From Kribbella sandramycini (GTDB taxonomy: Bacteria > Actinomycetota > Actinomycetes > Propionibacteriales > Kribbellaceae), in assembly GCF_013131805.1 (NCBI RefSeq), contig NZ_JABJRC010000004.1, positions 434,001-498,000 on the forward strand: a DNA stretch of 64,000 nt, given 5' to 3'. The translations under genes and the position numbers were made by a program. Shown here in pieces: positions 8,989 through 17,865 of the stretch; the stretch's first letter is position 1; every line of letters starts with the position of its first letter. The notes under the pieces were generated by a model. That model worked only from the letters and a program-made list of their open reading frames with translations. It was not told the DNA's origin and did no database searches.

Positions 8989-11900
8989 TCAGCCGGCCAG
9001 AGCCGGGTAGGAGTCGTACAGGTTCTTGATACGGGCCTTGTCCAGCTGGCCGGCGTACAGGCGGACGTCGTCGATCTCGCCCGGCCAAAACTCGGTCGGC
9101 GTACCGGCGCGCAGGCCACGGCCCAACTGGAGCCCACCGGACCCGGTCCAGGGTGTGTTGAGCACACCCGTGCCCTGACGGTTGGTGTTGACGTACAGCC
9201 ACAGCTGCTTGGCCGTTGCGTCGTACACACCGGCCAGGTGGACCCAGCCGTCCAGGTCGGACTCCACTGCGGACACCGATGCCTTCGTCACCGTTCCGTT
9301 GGCTTCGGGCATCTCGAAGATCCAGGCGCCGAGCGGATGACTGTCCTGGTCGGTGAAGTGCCCGAGCCGGAACTTGCTGGTCTGACCGCCGTCCAGGCTG
9401 ACTGCGGTGAGGCGGCAGGAGAATTCGGCGCCCGGGTTGCACACCTTGCGCAGCTTGACCCAGCTGGAGACGGTGAAGCTCTTCGAGGTGTCGATGTCGA
9501 CTCCGGGTGTGGAGACCGTGTCGTCCTGCCCGTCGAAGCTCAGTGCGTTCCCGACCCGACCGGACACGCGGGTCGGTCCGTTGAGCGTTCCGCTCCGGCT
9601 GCCGACGGAGTCGGCCATACCGGTGCCGCTGGTCTCGTCGAGTGCCCAGTTGTGCGCCAGGTTGAGGTCCCGGCCGGCCATCGCCACCAGCTCGCTCTCG
9701 GCGAGCACTCGGTCATGAACGCGGACGTCGTCGATCGCACCCGGGAAGGACGCGTGCCGGTTCCCGTTCCACTTGCTGCCACCGATCGTGAACAGACCGG
9801 CTGGGTAGTCCCAGGTGTGCGTGTACGGCGCTGTGGCACCCAGGACGCCGTTGACGTGGATGGCGAGCTGTTTGCGTTCGGCGTCGTAGCTGCCGACCAC
9901 GTGTTGCCAGACACCGGGCTGAGCCAGCGGGCCGATCGCTCTGGCGCCGGAGTTCCCAGCGTCCTTCACATCGGCGCCGGACATCGCGAACGTCCAGTGG
10001 CCCTTGTCTGTCAGCTGCAGGTGGAACGAGCTGACCACAGAGCCGTCCTGCGCCAGCGGAACCCACCAGCCGCCGAGGCGGTCCGGCTTCAGCCAGGCGC
10101 TGACCGAGAAGCTCTGCCGTACGTCCACCGCGTGCGGCGCCTCGACGTACGCGTCGCCGTTCAGCTGGATGGCCTTGTCGGCCGGGTTCGGCATCGAGCT
10201 CTGGCCGGCGGTCCAGGTCGCCGGACCGTGGACTGTGCCGTCACGGTGGTTCGCCGAGGCGTCGGTGGCGTTGCTGTCCAGCTTCCAGGTCGCCGCGGTC
10301 GCGTCGACGCCAGCCTTCAGCCCACGGACCTCTTCGAGCGAGATGACCCGGTTGTAGGCCCGGACCTCGTCGATCATGCCCGCCCAGGTGTTGGTCGGGT
10401 TGCCGTTCCAGCGGCCGCGGCCGATCCGCATCGGGCCGGTGGCGTCGAAGCCGGCGACGCGCGGCGCCGTACCGGCCGGTGCGCCGTCGACGTACAGCCG
10501 GATGGTTTTGGCAGCGGCGTCGTACACCGCAGCAAGGTGAGTGAGCCGGCCGACCTTCGCGGGCGCGGTCGAGACCACCATCTCGTCCGCTGGGCGGTTG
10601 ACCGCGTCAGCTGATGGTGTGAAGAGCTCCCAGACCCCGTGGTCCGCCAGCTGGCGGTACCAGAGGAAGAAGCCACTGACGTTGGCTCCGTCCTGTGCGA
10701 GGACCGGTACGGTCCAGCCGGTCTGTGGGGCCTTGTCGAGATTGACCCAGGCGGCGACCGAGAAGCTCTGGTCGGTGCGGACCACTGGCCCGTCCGTCGC
10801 CAGCTGGTCGTCGACGCCGTCCAGAAGCACGCCGCGCCCGACAGCGCCATCGCCCAACACCGCACCACCCTGCAGTGCGGCAATGGGGCCGCCGTCGACC
10901 TGGTTGGCGGTCTTGTTGCCCTCGGCCTCTTCGAAGGTCCAGTGCGCGGTCTGGACGTCGTCCCGCGCAACCGCCGTGCGGACCTCGTCGTCGATCAGCG
11001 CACGGTCGTAGGCCTTCACCTCGTCGATACCACCGGACCACGGGTCGCACGGACTCGCGCCGCACTTCTGTCGTCCGACCACGAACGGACCGGAGGCGTT
11101 CCACGGGACGAAGTCCGCCGGTAGGGCCTGCTCGGCGACCCGGGCGCCGTTCACGTACAGCCGGATCTTCTTCGCCAGCTTGTCGTACACACCGGTGACA
11201 TGCGACCAGCGATCCAGCTGTGCGGGCGCACTAGCACTTGCCAGCGTTCCCGGCGGGCTGACTGCCGTTCCGTTGTGCAAGAGCAGCATCGCCCACTTGT
11301 TGTCGCGGAACTGCAGGTAGAAGCCGCCGTTGTTCTGCGCACCGTCCTGGCTGGCGATCGCCATCACCTGGCCGTCGCGCGTCGGCTGCGGTTTGACCCA
11401 CGCCGAGACCGAGAAGCTCTCATCGGTTCGCAGTGTGTTCGGAGCGGTCATGTTGGTCGTGTGCTGCGCACCGTCCAACTGCAGCCCCAGGCCGATCGCA
11501 CCGGGCGCGTACTTCGCCGTACCGTTCAGAGTGCCGTCCCGGTCGCCCAGACTGGCCATGTCCTTGGTGTCACCTTCGAACGACCACTGCGCGAGCGGAC
11601 CGCGGCCTTCCCGGACGTAGAACCGGTACGTCGTGATCGGGCTCGGGTTGCCGGCCCGGTCGATGCTGCGGACGAACAGCTCCTGGGGGCCGTCCTGAGT
11701 CGGCGTCACCCAAGCAGTGGCCTTGCCGCCGAGCGCGTCCGCATCGACCCGGTTCTTGGTCGGCGGCGTCTGCGTGTCCCACAGGTAGTGGTCGATATCC
11801 GCGGTCCCCGGGTCGGGCTGACCATTCTTGAGCTCCCGCTCGAAGCGGAACTCCCCCGGCACCCCGACCGCACCATGCCAGCGGTTGTTGTCCTGGTACA

Positions 11901-13641
11901 GCGTTCCGGTCACCTTCGGCCCCGCGGACGGCGACGTCCGGTCGACCACGAACGGTCCGGGCCCGTTCGTCGGCGGACCGGCCTCGAACCGCGCACCGGT
12001 GTTCTCGTCGACGTCCCAGCCCCGGACGTTCCAGCCCACCTTCTTGCCGTCGGCAACCGCGATCTGGGTGTCGTGCATCGAGCCGTTCGCCTGCAAGGAG
12101 CCGAAGCGGCTTTCGGTCACGCCATCGGTCGTGATGTCCCACTGCGGCAGGACAGCATTGCCGTCCGGGTCGGACAGGCCGGCAATCAGCCGAGTCGTGC
12201 TGCCGCTGAAGTACGGCGTACCGGCGCACCACTTGCACGGCGCCGGCAGCGGCGGGTCCATCCGGACGCTGCCCGGCGGGTTCGGCGCGGCGTTGAACCG
12301 GACGCGCAGTTTGACGTTGTGCGCCTCGTACTTCCGCCAGTACGCCTTGTCGCCCTCATCGACGGACTGGATGATGTAAGTCGACGGCCGGGTCCGGTTG
12401 ATGTGGTCCTTCGGCAGCGCGAACGAGAACTCCTTGCGGCCGTCGCAGGCGCTGGGAACCATGCCGTCGGCAATCCACCAGCCACTCGGCGCGTTCGACC
12501 ACTTCAGCCCGGGGCCGATCTCGCTGGTGCCGAGCACCATCTGCTTGCGCGGATTGCAGTCGCCGGTAGAGAACACCGGCGCGTCCAGCCAGACGCCCAT
12601 GATCGTCTTGCCGACCAGGATGTTCTGGAACTGCGTGTCGAACTGGAAGTACGACCGCATCACGCCGATGCCATTACAGCCGTCGAAGTCACACCGGCCG
12701 ACCTGGGCCACGTTCGAGCCGCCCGGGCTGGAGTTGTCCCAGCCGCTCCCCGGCTTGCCCTGGGAGACCGACGTCCAGTACGCCTTGCCGTACGTCGCCC
12801 AGTTCGGGTCGACGATGATCGGCAGCTTGGCCTCCGGATCGCGCATCAGCTTCACGTCCGGCGTGATCGTCAACGACGACGGGTCCACGGCGACGGCGGC
12901 GACCGCGCGCCGGATCGGCGTACCGGAGTCCCACATCGCCGACGGCGGCGCGTGGAAGACGACCGCGCCGGCCTTGTCGCGCGCCTCGAGCGCACCCGTC
13001 TTGGTCGCGGTCACCCGCAGACCCTCAGCCTGCATCCCCAGCCGGACGGACTCGAGCTGCCGAGCCGCCTCCCGGGTCTTCACGACCAGGTGCTGGGTGT
13101 AGCCCGCGGGCTCGGCCTTCAGCACCAGGTCGACGTCGGGCCGGACGTTGCGGTACGTCGCGGTCGCACCATCGAGCTCGGGTGTCGGCAGCACGCCGGG
13201 CCAGGTCAGCGTGATCCGGCTGCCGGGCTTGCCGTAGCGGATCATCGGCCCGGTACCGCCACCGGAGAAGACGACGTCGGCTGCGGTCGCCTTGGCCACC
13301 AGCGTGCCGTCGACGGTACGGGCGAGCGTCGGGTCGATCGGGGCCCAGCCGTTGCCCCGGCGGACGCGGACCGGCCCGGGCGACAACTCGGCCATCGACG
13401 TGCCGTCCGGCTGCGCATAGACGGTTCGGTCGGCGGTTCGGAGGCCGGTGACCTCGACGCGGCTGCCCTGTTTGCGGGCCGCGCGGGTCGCGCCGGCCAG
13501 GTCGGCCACCTCCGCGACCGTGGTTTCGGCGGCGGCGGGCGCCGTCCGGGATGCTTCGGCGGTCGTGGTCGCCGATATCAGTGGTGTGGCCAGAGCTAGC
13601 GCCAGCAAAGTGGCGAGGCGCCGAGAAAGACGTGATGGCAC
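8989..13641 (-). CDS. Secreted multi-LamG (concanavalin A-like) protein
   Basis: Exported protein of 1550 aa starting at a GTG, with GGGGG 8 bases upstream. The signal peptide is MPSRLSRRLATLLALALATP and the cut probably falls near the following Ala-rich stretch. Residues ~60-250 are a beta-rich prodomain-like region and ~290-480 a DNRLRE-like domain. Four LamG/laminin-G-like jelly rolls begin at about residues 678, 897, 1114 and 1329, each with a variant of SFSVSAWVKP and a closing GxIDEVRxYxR strand. Such domains bind sugars, cell-wall polymers or proteins. It is the first gene of the operon with the RHS protein, so the two probably act together at the cell surface. No enzymatic motif is visible. 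The opposite strand is open over long stretches because of GC bias; I read that as an artefact. Confidence 0.85.
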   Translation of the reverse strand: MPSRLSRRLATLLALALATPLISATTTAEASRTAPAAAETTVAEVADLAGATRAARKQGSRVEVTGLRTADRTVYAQPDGTSMAELSPGPVRVRRGNGWAPIDPTLARTVDGTLVAKATAADVVFSGGGTGPMIRYGKPGSRITLTWPGVLPTPELDGATATYRNVRPDVDLVLKAEPAGYTQHLVVKTREAARQLESVRLGMQAEGLRVTATKTGALEARDKAGAVVFHAPPSAMWDSGTPIRRAVAAVAVDPSSLTITPDVKLMRDPEAKLPIIVDPNWATYGKAYWTSVSQGKPGSGWDNSSPGGSNVAQVGRCDFDGCNGIGVMRSYFQFDTQFQNILVGKTIMGVWLDAPVFSTGDCNPRKQMVLGTSEIGPGLKWSNAPSGWWIADGMVPSACDGRKEFSFALPKDHINRTRPSTYIIQSVDEGDKAYWRKYEAHNVKLRVRFNAAPNPPGSVRMDPPLPAPCKWCAGTPYFSGSTTRLIAGLSDPDGNAVLPQWDITTDGVTESRFGSLQANGSMHDTQIAVADGKKVGWNVRGWDVDENTGARFEAGPPTNGPGPFVVDRTSPSAGPKVTGTLYQDNNRWHGAVGVPGEFRFERELKNGQPDPGTADIDHYLWDTQTPPTKNRVDADALGGKATAWVTPTQDGPQELFVRSIDRAGNPSPITTYRFYVREGRGPLAQWSFEGDTKDMASLGDRDGTLNGTAKYAPGAIGLGLQLDGAQHTTNMTAPNTLRTDESFSVSAWVKPQPTRDGQVMAIASQDGAQNNGGFYLQFRDNKWAMLLLHNGTAVSPPGTLASASAPAQLDRWSHVTGVYDKLAKKIRLYVNGARVAEQALPADFVPWNASGPFVVGRQKCGASPCDPWSGGIDEVKAYDRALIDDEVRTAVARDDVQTAHWTFEEAEGNKTANQVDGGPIAALQGGAVLGDGAVGRGVLLDGVDDQLATDGPVVRTDQSFSVAAWVNLDKAPQTGWTVPVLAQDGANVSGFFLWYRQLADHGVWELFTPSADAVNRPADEMVVSTAPAKVGRLTHLAAVYDAAAKTIRLYVDGAPAGTAPRVAGFDATGPMRIGRGRWNGNPTNTWAGMIDEVRAYNRVISLEEVRGLKAGVDATAATWKLDSNATDASANHRDGTVHGPATWTAGQSSMPNPADKAIQLNGDAYVEAPHAVDVRQSFSVSAWLKPDRLGGWWVPLAQDGSVVSSFHLQLTDKGHWTFAMSGADVKDAGNSGARAIGPLAQPGVWQHVVGSYDAERKQLAIHVNGVLGATAPYTHTWDYPAGLFTIGGSKWNGNRHASFPGAIDDVRVHDRVLAESELVAMAGRDLNLAHNWALDETSGTGMADSVGSRSGTLNGPTRVSGRVGNALSFDGQDDTVSTPGVDIDTSKSFTVSSWVKLRKVCNPGAEFSCRLTAVSLDGGQTSKFRLGHFTDQDSHPLGAWIFEMPEANGTVTKASVSAVESDLDGWVHLAGVYDATAKQLWLYVNTNRQGTGVLNTPWTGSGGLQLGRGLRAGTPTEFWPGEIDDVRLYAGQLDKARIKNLYDSYPALAG

Positions 13642-13655
13642 GGAGTCAACCCCCA

Positions 13656-13696
13656 GGTCGCGGAAACATGCGCGACCCGAGGGAGCACTCCCCCGG
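13656..13696 (-). promoter_or_regulatory. Two adjacent hairpins in the LamG-RHS leader
   Basis: Directly upstream of the LamG start are two inverted repeats. One is GGTCGCG-N8-CGCGACC (13656-13677). The other, CCGAGGGAGCACTCCCCCGG, has a 2-base loop and one mismatch (13677-13696). They share a base, so they may alternate in the transcript. This could be a leader regulatory structure. It does not match the c-di-AMP (ydaO) riboswitch core. Confidence 0.35.
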
Positions 13697-13781
13697 CCCG
13701 CGTGCGATCAGGATGGCGGCCGGTACCTTGACCGATCCTCACCGCGCGACGGGCCCGTGAAAGGGGGTGGACAGCGGGCGG

Positions 13782-14684
13782 TCAGAGCTTGGCGAAGACC
13801 TCTTCGCGGAGGCGCTCCAGCTTCTCGAAGCGCTCGGCGCCGGAGCCGAACCAGTGGTCCGGGACGAGGACCTCGTCGATGCCGGCCGCCGGGTACTGCG
13901 CGACCGTGTCGAGAACCTCCTGGGCCGAGCCCATGATCACGTGCAACCCGCGGGCCTCGAAGTCCTGCTTGCGGGCGATCGCCGCGGTGTCCCCCGGGGC
14001 CACGACTTCGAGGAAGGTCTGCGCGGATCGGCGGACCGACTTCGGGTCGCGGCCGATCCGCTCACAGTGCGCGGCGAACACCTGGCCCTTGTGGGCGGCC
14101 AGCTCCGGGCGGCCCCAGTGGTTCCACTCGTCGGCGTACCGGGCAACGATGCCGAGGGCAACCTTTTCGCCGGCTGCGCCGATCAGCACCGGAAGCTTGG
14201 CGGGCTTGGGCTCCAGCGGGGCGCCGGCCAGCTGGTAGTACTGACCGTCGAACGTCGTCCGCTCCTGGCCGAGCAGGCCGGTGATCACCTGGCAGGCCTC
14301 CTCGAAGCGGGCCAGCAGCTGCTTGGTCGGCGGCAGCTCGATGCCGTAGACCTCGTGCTCGTTGACCTGCCAGCCCGCGCCGATCCCGAGCACGAACCGG
14401 CCGTTGCTGATCTGATCGATGGTCGCGGCCTGGTTCGCCACCACGGCCGGGTGCCGATAGGTGTTGCCGAGCACCATCGAGCCGATCCGGACCCGCTCGG
14501 TCCGGGCCGCGAGCGCCGCGATCAGCGCGAGGCACTCGTTCACCGGCGCCGACAGGTCGTCGCCGTTCTTCATGAAGTGGTCGGCGACCCAGACGCCGTA
14601 CCAGCCGGTGCGCTCGGCGTACTCGGCGCCTTCGACTACTTCGGTCCACGTCCGCCCGGCGTTCGGCCACAGAGAAAAGTCCAT
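13782..14684 (-). CDS. LLM-class F420-dependent oxidoreductase
   Basis: Luciferase-like TIM-barrel flavin/deazaflavin oxidoreductase of 300 aa, a normal length. Family features are MDFSLWP at the start, YGVWVADHF, RVRIGSMVLGNTYRHPAVVANQ, the ISNGRFVLGIGAGW turn and a C-terminal DEVLVPDHWF. Members usually take hydride from F420H2; the substrate cannot be read from the sequence. A -10-like TAGAGT lies on the coding strand 7 bases before the ATG (14692-14697), so the mRNA is probably leaderless. The PH-domain gene lies upstream on the same strand and ends 18 bp away. Confidence 0.88.
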   Translation of the reverse strand: MDFSLWPNAGRTWTEVVEGAEYAERTGWYGVWVADHFMKNGDDLSAPVNECLALIAALAARTERVRIGSMVLGNTYRHPAVVANQAATIDQISNGRFVLGIGAGWQVNEHEVYGIELPPTKQLLARFEEACQVITGLLGQERTTFDGQYYQLAGAPLEPKPAKLPVLIGAAGEKVALGIVARYADEWNHWGRPELAAHKGQVFAAHCERIGRDPKSVRRSAQTFLEVVAPGDTAAIARKQDFEARGLHVIMGSAQEVLDTVAQYPAAGIDEVLVPDHWFGSGAERFEKLERLREEVFAKL

Positions 14685-14691
14685 GGCTTCG

Positions 14692-14697
14692 ACTCTA
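14692..14697 (-). promoter_or_regulatory. -10 hexamer TAGAGT of a leaderless LLM oxidoreductase mRNA
   Basis: TAGAGT on the minus strand is 7 bases before ATG 14684, with no ribosome binding site between. This is the same TANNNT-N6-8-start arrangement as several genes below. Confidence 0.45.
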
Positions 14698-14702
14698 GGT
14701 CG

Positions 14703-15281
14703 TCAGACGATGTGCCAGCGCGTCAGGAAGGCGCCGATGGACAGCACCAGGTAGGTGAGCACGAAGAGCGCGCCGATACCGGGGCGCGGGGTGGCACGGC
14801 GGCGCGGGCGGCCGGCGGCCTGCTGACGGAGCGCCTCCATGACGGCGGCGACCTCGGCCACGCGATCGCTGGGGATGCCGTTGATCTCGTTCTCGTCCTT
14901 GCCGCGGGTGAGGACGACGTTGTCGTCGCCGACCTCGATCTTGTCGACGTCCTGCCAGGGCAGGCTGCGGATCAGCATGCTCGTCCGCGCCTTCAGCCCG
15001 GACGGCGTCAGCATCACCCGGTACAGCACGACCCCGCCGGCGATCCGGACGACGGAAGCGCCGATCACCACCAGCAACGCGACCGCGAGCATGTCGCGGG
15101 CGCCCATCCAGAGCCAGGAGTTCAGCAGCGGGACCGCGACGAACGGGGTCACGAACAGCGCCCAGGCCCACCACGGCGCCCGATCCAGCGGCACTCGCCA
15201 AGGCAGCTCCGGCAGCTGGGTAGCGGGCAGCGGCGCGGCGGCGAGCTGCTCGGTGCTCTGCTGCTCCGAACGATTACCCAT
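14703..15281 (-). CDS. PH-domain-containing membrane protein
   Basis: A 192-residue protein with two closely spaced hydrophobic helices at about 36-55 and 60-82, then a bacterial PH-like module (VMLTPSGLKARTSMLIRSLPWQDVDKIEVGDD interrupted by turns). An arginine-rich linker and a last hydrophobic helix near the C-terminus (FVLTYLVLSIGAFL) follow. Actinobacterial proteins of this build are common and mostly uncharacterised. AAAGGATGA lies upstream of the ATG as a possible ribosome site. It is followed on the same strand by the LLM oxidoreductase, which seems to have its own start signal. Confidence 0.75.
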   Translation of the reverse strand: MGNRSEQQSTEQLAAAPLPATQLPELPWRVPLDRAPWWAWALFVTPFVAVPLLNSWLWMGARDMLAVALLVVIGASVVRIAGGVVLYRVMLTPSGLKARTSMLIRSLPWQDVDKIEVGDDNVVLTRGKDENEINGIPSDRVAEVAAVMEALRQQAAGRPRRRATPRPGIGALFVLTYLVLSIGAFLTRWHIV

Positions 15282-15380
15282 GGAGATGAATCATCCTTTT
15301 GACCGCTGCGATGTCCAGCCCCAGCTGGAACCCTGGCAGGTACCTGCGGCGCCAGGATAACGCCACCGGAAGCCGAGGTG

Positions 15381-16184
15381 TTATTCGGCGGCCAGATCGC
15401 GCGAACGATTGCGCGCCGCCTCGATCGCGGACAGGAACGCGGCCCGGACCTTGTGGTCCTCCAGCTCGCGGACGGCGGCGGCCGTCGTCCCGCCCGGAGA
15501 CGTCACGCGCTCGCGCAGTACGGTCGGGTGCTCGCCGGTCTCGCGGAGCAGCTTCGCCGAGCCGACGACGGTCTGGACGACGAGGTCGGTCGCCGTGCCC
15601 CGCGGCAGACCCATGTGGACGCCGGCCTCGATCATCGCCTCGACGACGAAGAACAGGTACGCCGGGCCCGAGCCGGAGATGGCCGTCACCGCATCCTGCT
15701 GCTTCTCCGGCACCCGGAGCACCCGGCCGGTCGCCGCGAGCAGCCCCTCGGCCAGCTCCAGATGGCGCTCGTCGCAGTGCGCGCCGCGGGAGATCGCCGC
15801 CATCCCCTCGTCCACCAGCGCAGGCGTGTTCGGCATCACCCGGACGACCGCCACCCCGTCCGGCAGCCGCGACTCGATGAACTTCGTCGAGATCCCCGCG
15901 GCCAGCGAAACGACCGTCTGCTCCGCCCGCACCACCGGCGCGATCTCGCCGAGCAGATCAGGCATGTCCTGCGGCTTCACCACCAGCACCAGCGTGTCCG
16001 CCTTCGACGCCGCGTCCACATTCGACACGACATCCACGCCGTACCGCTCGCGCAGCTCCGCAGCCCGCTCCTCACGACGCTCGGTGATCAGCAACTCCTC
16101 CGGTCGCCGCCCGGCCCGAATCAGCCCCGACAACAACGTCTCGCCCATCACACCCGCACCGAGAATCGCCACCTGTGCACTCAT
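15381..16184 (-). CDS. proC: Pyrroline-5-carboxylate reductase
   Basis: Catalyses the last step of proline synthesis, NAD(P)H reduction of 1-pyrroline-5-carboxylate. The Rossmann motif GAGVMGE is at residues 9-15, and KPQDM and VRVMPNTPALV are typical of the family. The C-terminal dimer domain carries the ProC signature (AISGSGPAYLFFVVEAM ... VTSPGGTTAAAV). Length is 267 aa from ATG 16184. A GTG at 16190 would add two residues, but TAATCT on the coding strand (16191-16196) sits 6 bases before the ATG, favouring a leaderless mRNA from 16184. Proline dehydrogenase, the reverse-direction catabolic enzyme, lies one gene away. Confidence 0.95.
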   Translation of the reverse strand: MSAQVAILGAGVMGETLLSGLIRAGRRPEELLITERREERAAELRERYGVDVVSNVDAASKADTLVLVVKPQDMPDLLGEIAPVVRAEQTVVSLAAGISTKFIESRLPDGVAVVRVMPNTPALVDEGMAAISRGAHCDERHLELAEGLLAATGRVLRVPEKQQDAVTAISGSGPAYLFFVVEAMIEAGVHMGLPRGTATDLVVQTVVGSAKLLRETGEHPTVLRERVTSPGGTTAAAVRELEDHKVRAAFLSAIEAARNRSRDLAAE

Positions 16185-16282
16185 GCCCACAGATTACTGA
16201 CGACTGCTCCGGCCCCGCCGCAGTTGTCCACCGACCAACACATAGGATGTCCTACCTCCAGCCGCCCACCGAAGGACCGCCC

Positions 16283-16768
16283 ATGCGCATCCGCCGCACC
16301 CTCGCCACTGCCGCCGCCACGCTGCTCCTGCTCGCCGGAAGCTTCGGCACGGCGTACGCCGCCGACCAGGACGCCGACGATCTCGACACCGGCACACCGA
16401 CCAGCCCGACGATCGCCACCACCGCGCCGGTCACCCCCAAGCTTCAGGCCGAGCAGCCCAACTTCCAGACCTGCCGACTGTTCGGCACCTACTGGGGTGA
16501 GACCTGCTTCCAGTGGGTCGGCGACCTCCAGTGGGTACGAGACCTGCAGGAGAACGGCTGGGCGACGGTCTTCCACGTGCAGACCAACTACGACAAGAAC
16601 CGGTACTGCCAGGCGCTGCCGAAGGCGCAGGGCTGGGCCTACTGCAACTTCGACCACAAGGAAGGCAAGTGCGTCCGGTTCCGCTCGTACGAGCTGAAGG
16701 CCGGCGAGATGCGCAACCACACCGTCTGGAGCCCCTGGTACGGCACCGAGTACGGCTCGCCGTGCTGA
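16283..16768 (+). CDS. Small secreted disulfide-rich protein, unknown function
   Basis: A 161-residue exported protein. MRIRRTLATAAATLLLLAGS and a TAYA-AD site at about residues 26/27 form a clear Sec signal peptide. The mature part begins with an acidic, Thr/Pro-rich spacer. It then has a compact domain with six cysteines (QTCR, ETCF, RYCQ, AYCN, GKCV, GSPC), enough for three disulfides, and many Trp and Tyr residues. GAAGGA precedes the ATG at good spacing; an upstream in-frame start would put the signal peptide in the interior. I do not recognise the family. Its stop codon directly abuts the converging stop of proline dehydrogenase. Confidence 0.75.
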   Translation: MRIRRTLATAAATLLLLAGSFGTAYAADQDADDLDTGTPTSPTIATTAPVTPKLQAEQPNFQTCRLFGTYWGETCFQWVGDLQWVRDLQENGWATVFHVQTNYDKNRYCQALPKAQGWAYCNFDHKEGKCVRFRSYELKAGEMRNHTVWSPWYGTEYGSPC

Positions 16769-17698
16769 CTACTTCTTGCTGATCAGGGAGCGGGCGAAGA
16801 ACTGGAGGTTGGCGGGGCGCTCGGCGAGGCGGCGGACGAGGTAGCCGTACCAGTCCTCGCCGTAGGGGATGTAGATCCGCATGGTGTGACCGAGGGCGGA
16901 GAGGCGGAGCTGCTCCTCGGGGCGGATGCCGTAGAGCATTTGGTACTCGAAGGAGCCCGGCCGGCGGTTGGCGCGGTCGGCCAGGGAGCCGGCGATCGCG
17001 ATCAGCCGCGGGTCGTGCGAGGCGATCATCGGGTAGCCGGTGCCGTTCATCAGGATCTTGAGCGCCCGGACGTACGCCTTGTCGACCTGGCGCTTCTCCT
17101 GGAAGGCGACCGACTCGGGCTCCTTGTAGGCGCCCTTGCAGAGGCGGACGCGGGAGCCGGCGTGCGCCAGGTCGCGGCAGTCGCCCTCGGTCCGGCGCAG
17201 GTAGGCCTGCAGGACGGCGCCCGTCTCCGGGAAGTCCTGGCGCAGCTCGCGCAGGATGCCCAGCGTGGAGTCGGTGGTGGTGTGGTCCTCCATGTCGAGG
17301 GTGACCGTGGTGCCGGCGTTCCGGGCGGCGTGGCAGATCGTCCGCGCGTTCTCCAGCGCGATCTTCTCGCCGTCGCCGGGCAGCGCCTGGCCGACCGCGG
17401 ACAGCTTCACCGAGACCTCGGCGTTCTTGGTCAGCCCGGCCTCGGAGAGCTTGCGCAGCAGCTCCAGGTACGCGTCGGCGGTGGCCGTCGCGGCGGGCAG
17501 GTCGGTGACATCCTCACCGAGGTGGTCGAGGGTGACGTTCAGGCCCTGGCTGACCAGCTTCTCGGTGGCCAGCACGGCCTCCGGAGCGGTCTCGCCGGCC
17601 ACGAACCGGGCCACGATGCCACTGGACACCGGCATGGCCGAGACGGCCTTCTTGATCTGGGGGCTGCGGGACATGCCCAGCAGGACTCGCCGAAGCAC
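16769..17698 (-). CDS. Proline dehydrogenase
   Basis: FAD-dependent TIM-barrel enzyme (309 aa) oxidising L-proline to 1-pyrroline-5-carboxylate, the single-domain form. Family motifs include SVKLSAVGQ, VTLDMEDHTTTDSTL, QAYLRRTEGDC, RVRLCKGAYKEP, MIASHDPRLI and YIPYGEDWYGYLVRRLAERPAN near the C-terminus (flavin and substrate residues). The GTG start at 17698 is supported by a strong GGAGGAGG 8 bases upstream. The usual partner, P5C dehydrogenase, is not in the window. Zero bases separate its TAG from the stop of the secreted protein on the other strand. Confidence 0.93.
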   Translation of the reverse strand: MLRRVLLGMSRSPQIKKAVSAMPVSSGIVARFVAGETAPEAVLATEKLVSQGLNVTLDHLGEDVTDLPAATATADAYLELLRKLSEAGLTKNAEVSVKLSAVGQALPGDGEKIALENARTICHAARNAGTTVTLDMEDHTTTDSTLGILRELRQDFPETGAVLQAYLRRTEGDCRDLAHAGSRVRLCKGAYKEPESVAFQEKRQVDKAYVRALKILMNGTGYPMIASHDPRLIAIAGSLADRANRRPGSFEYQMLYGIRPEEQLRLSALGHTMRIYIPYGEDWYGYLVRRLAERPANLQFFARSLISKK

Positions 17699-17865
17699 TT
17701 ACGTTTCCTCCTCCGAATGCCACCCGGCCCCGTGATTGCCAGTGGTGTCAGCAGGTTACGCGGCTGAACCAGAGGCACCCTAATCGTGTGGCCGGAACCA
17801 CACCAGCAGGCGTACTGGTCCGATCACGGACAGTGCTCGATCCCCTCGTCGGAGAGGATGGGCCC

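Noticed and set aside
11200..13599. Long plus-strand open frame opposite the LamG gene
   Set aside because: No recognisable domain, Arg-rich composition, and the minus-strand gene has signal peptide and LamG repeats.
13642..13781. c-di-AMP (ydaO) riboswitch before the LamG gene, suggested by the nearby DisA gene
   Set aside because: The conserved ydaO core blocks are not present; only simple hairpins are seen.
15332..15356. proC terminator CCTGGC...GCCAGG
   Set aside because: Only a 6-bp stem with a large loop; it is too weak to call against the GC-rich background.
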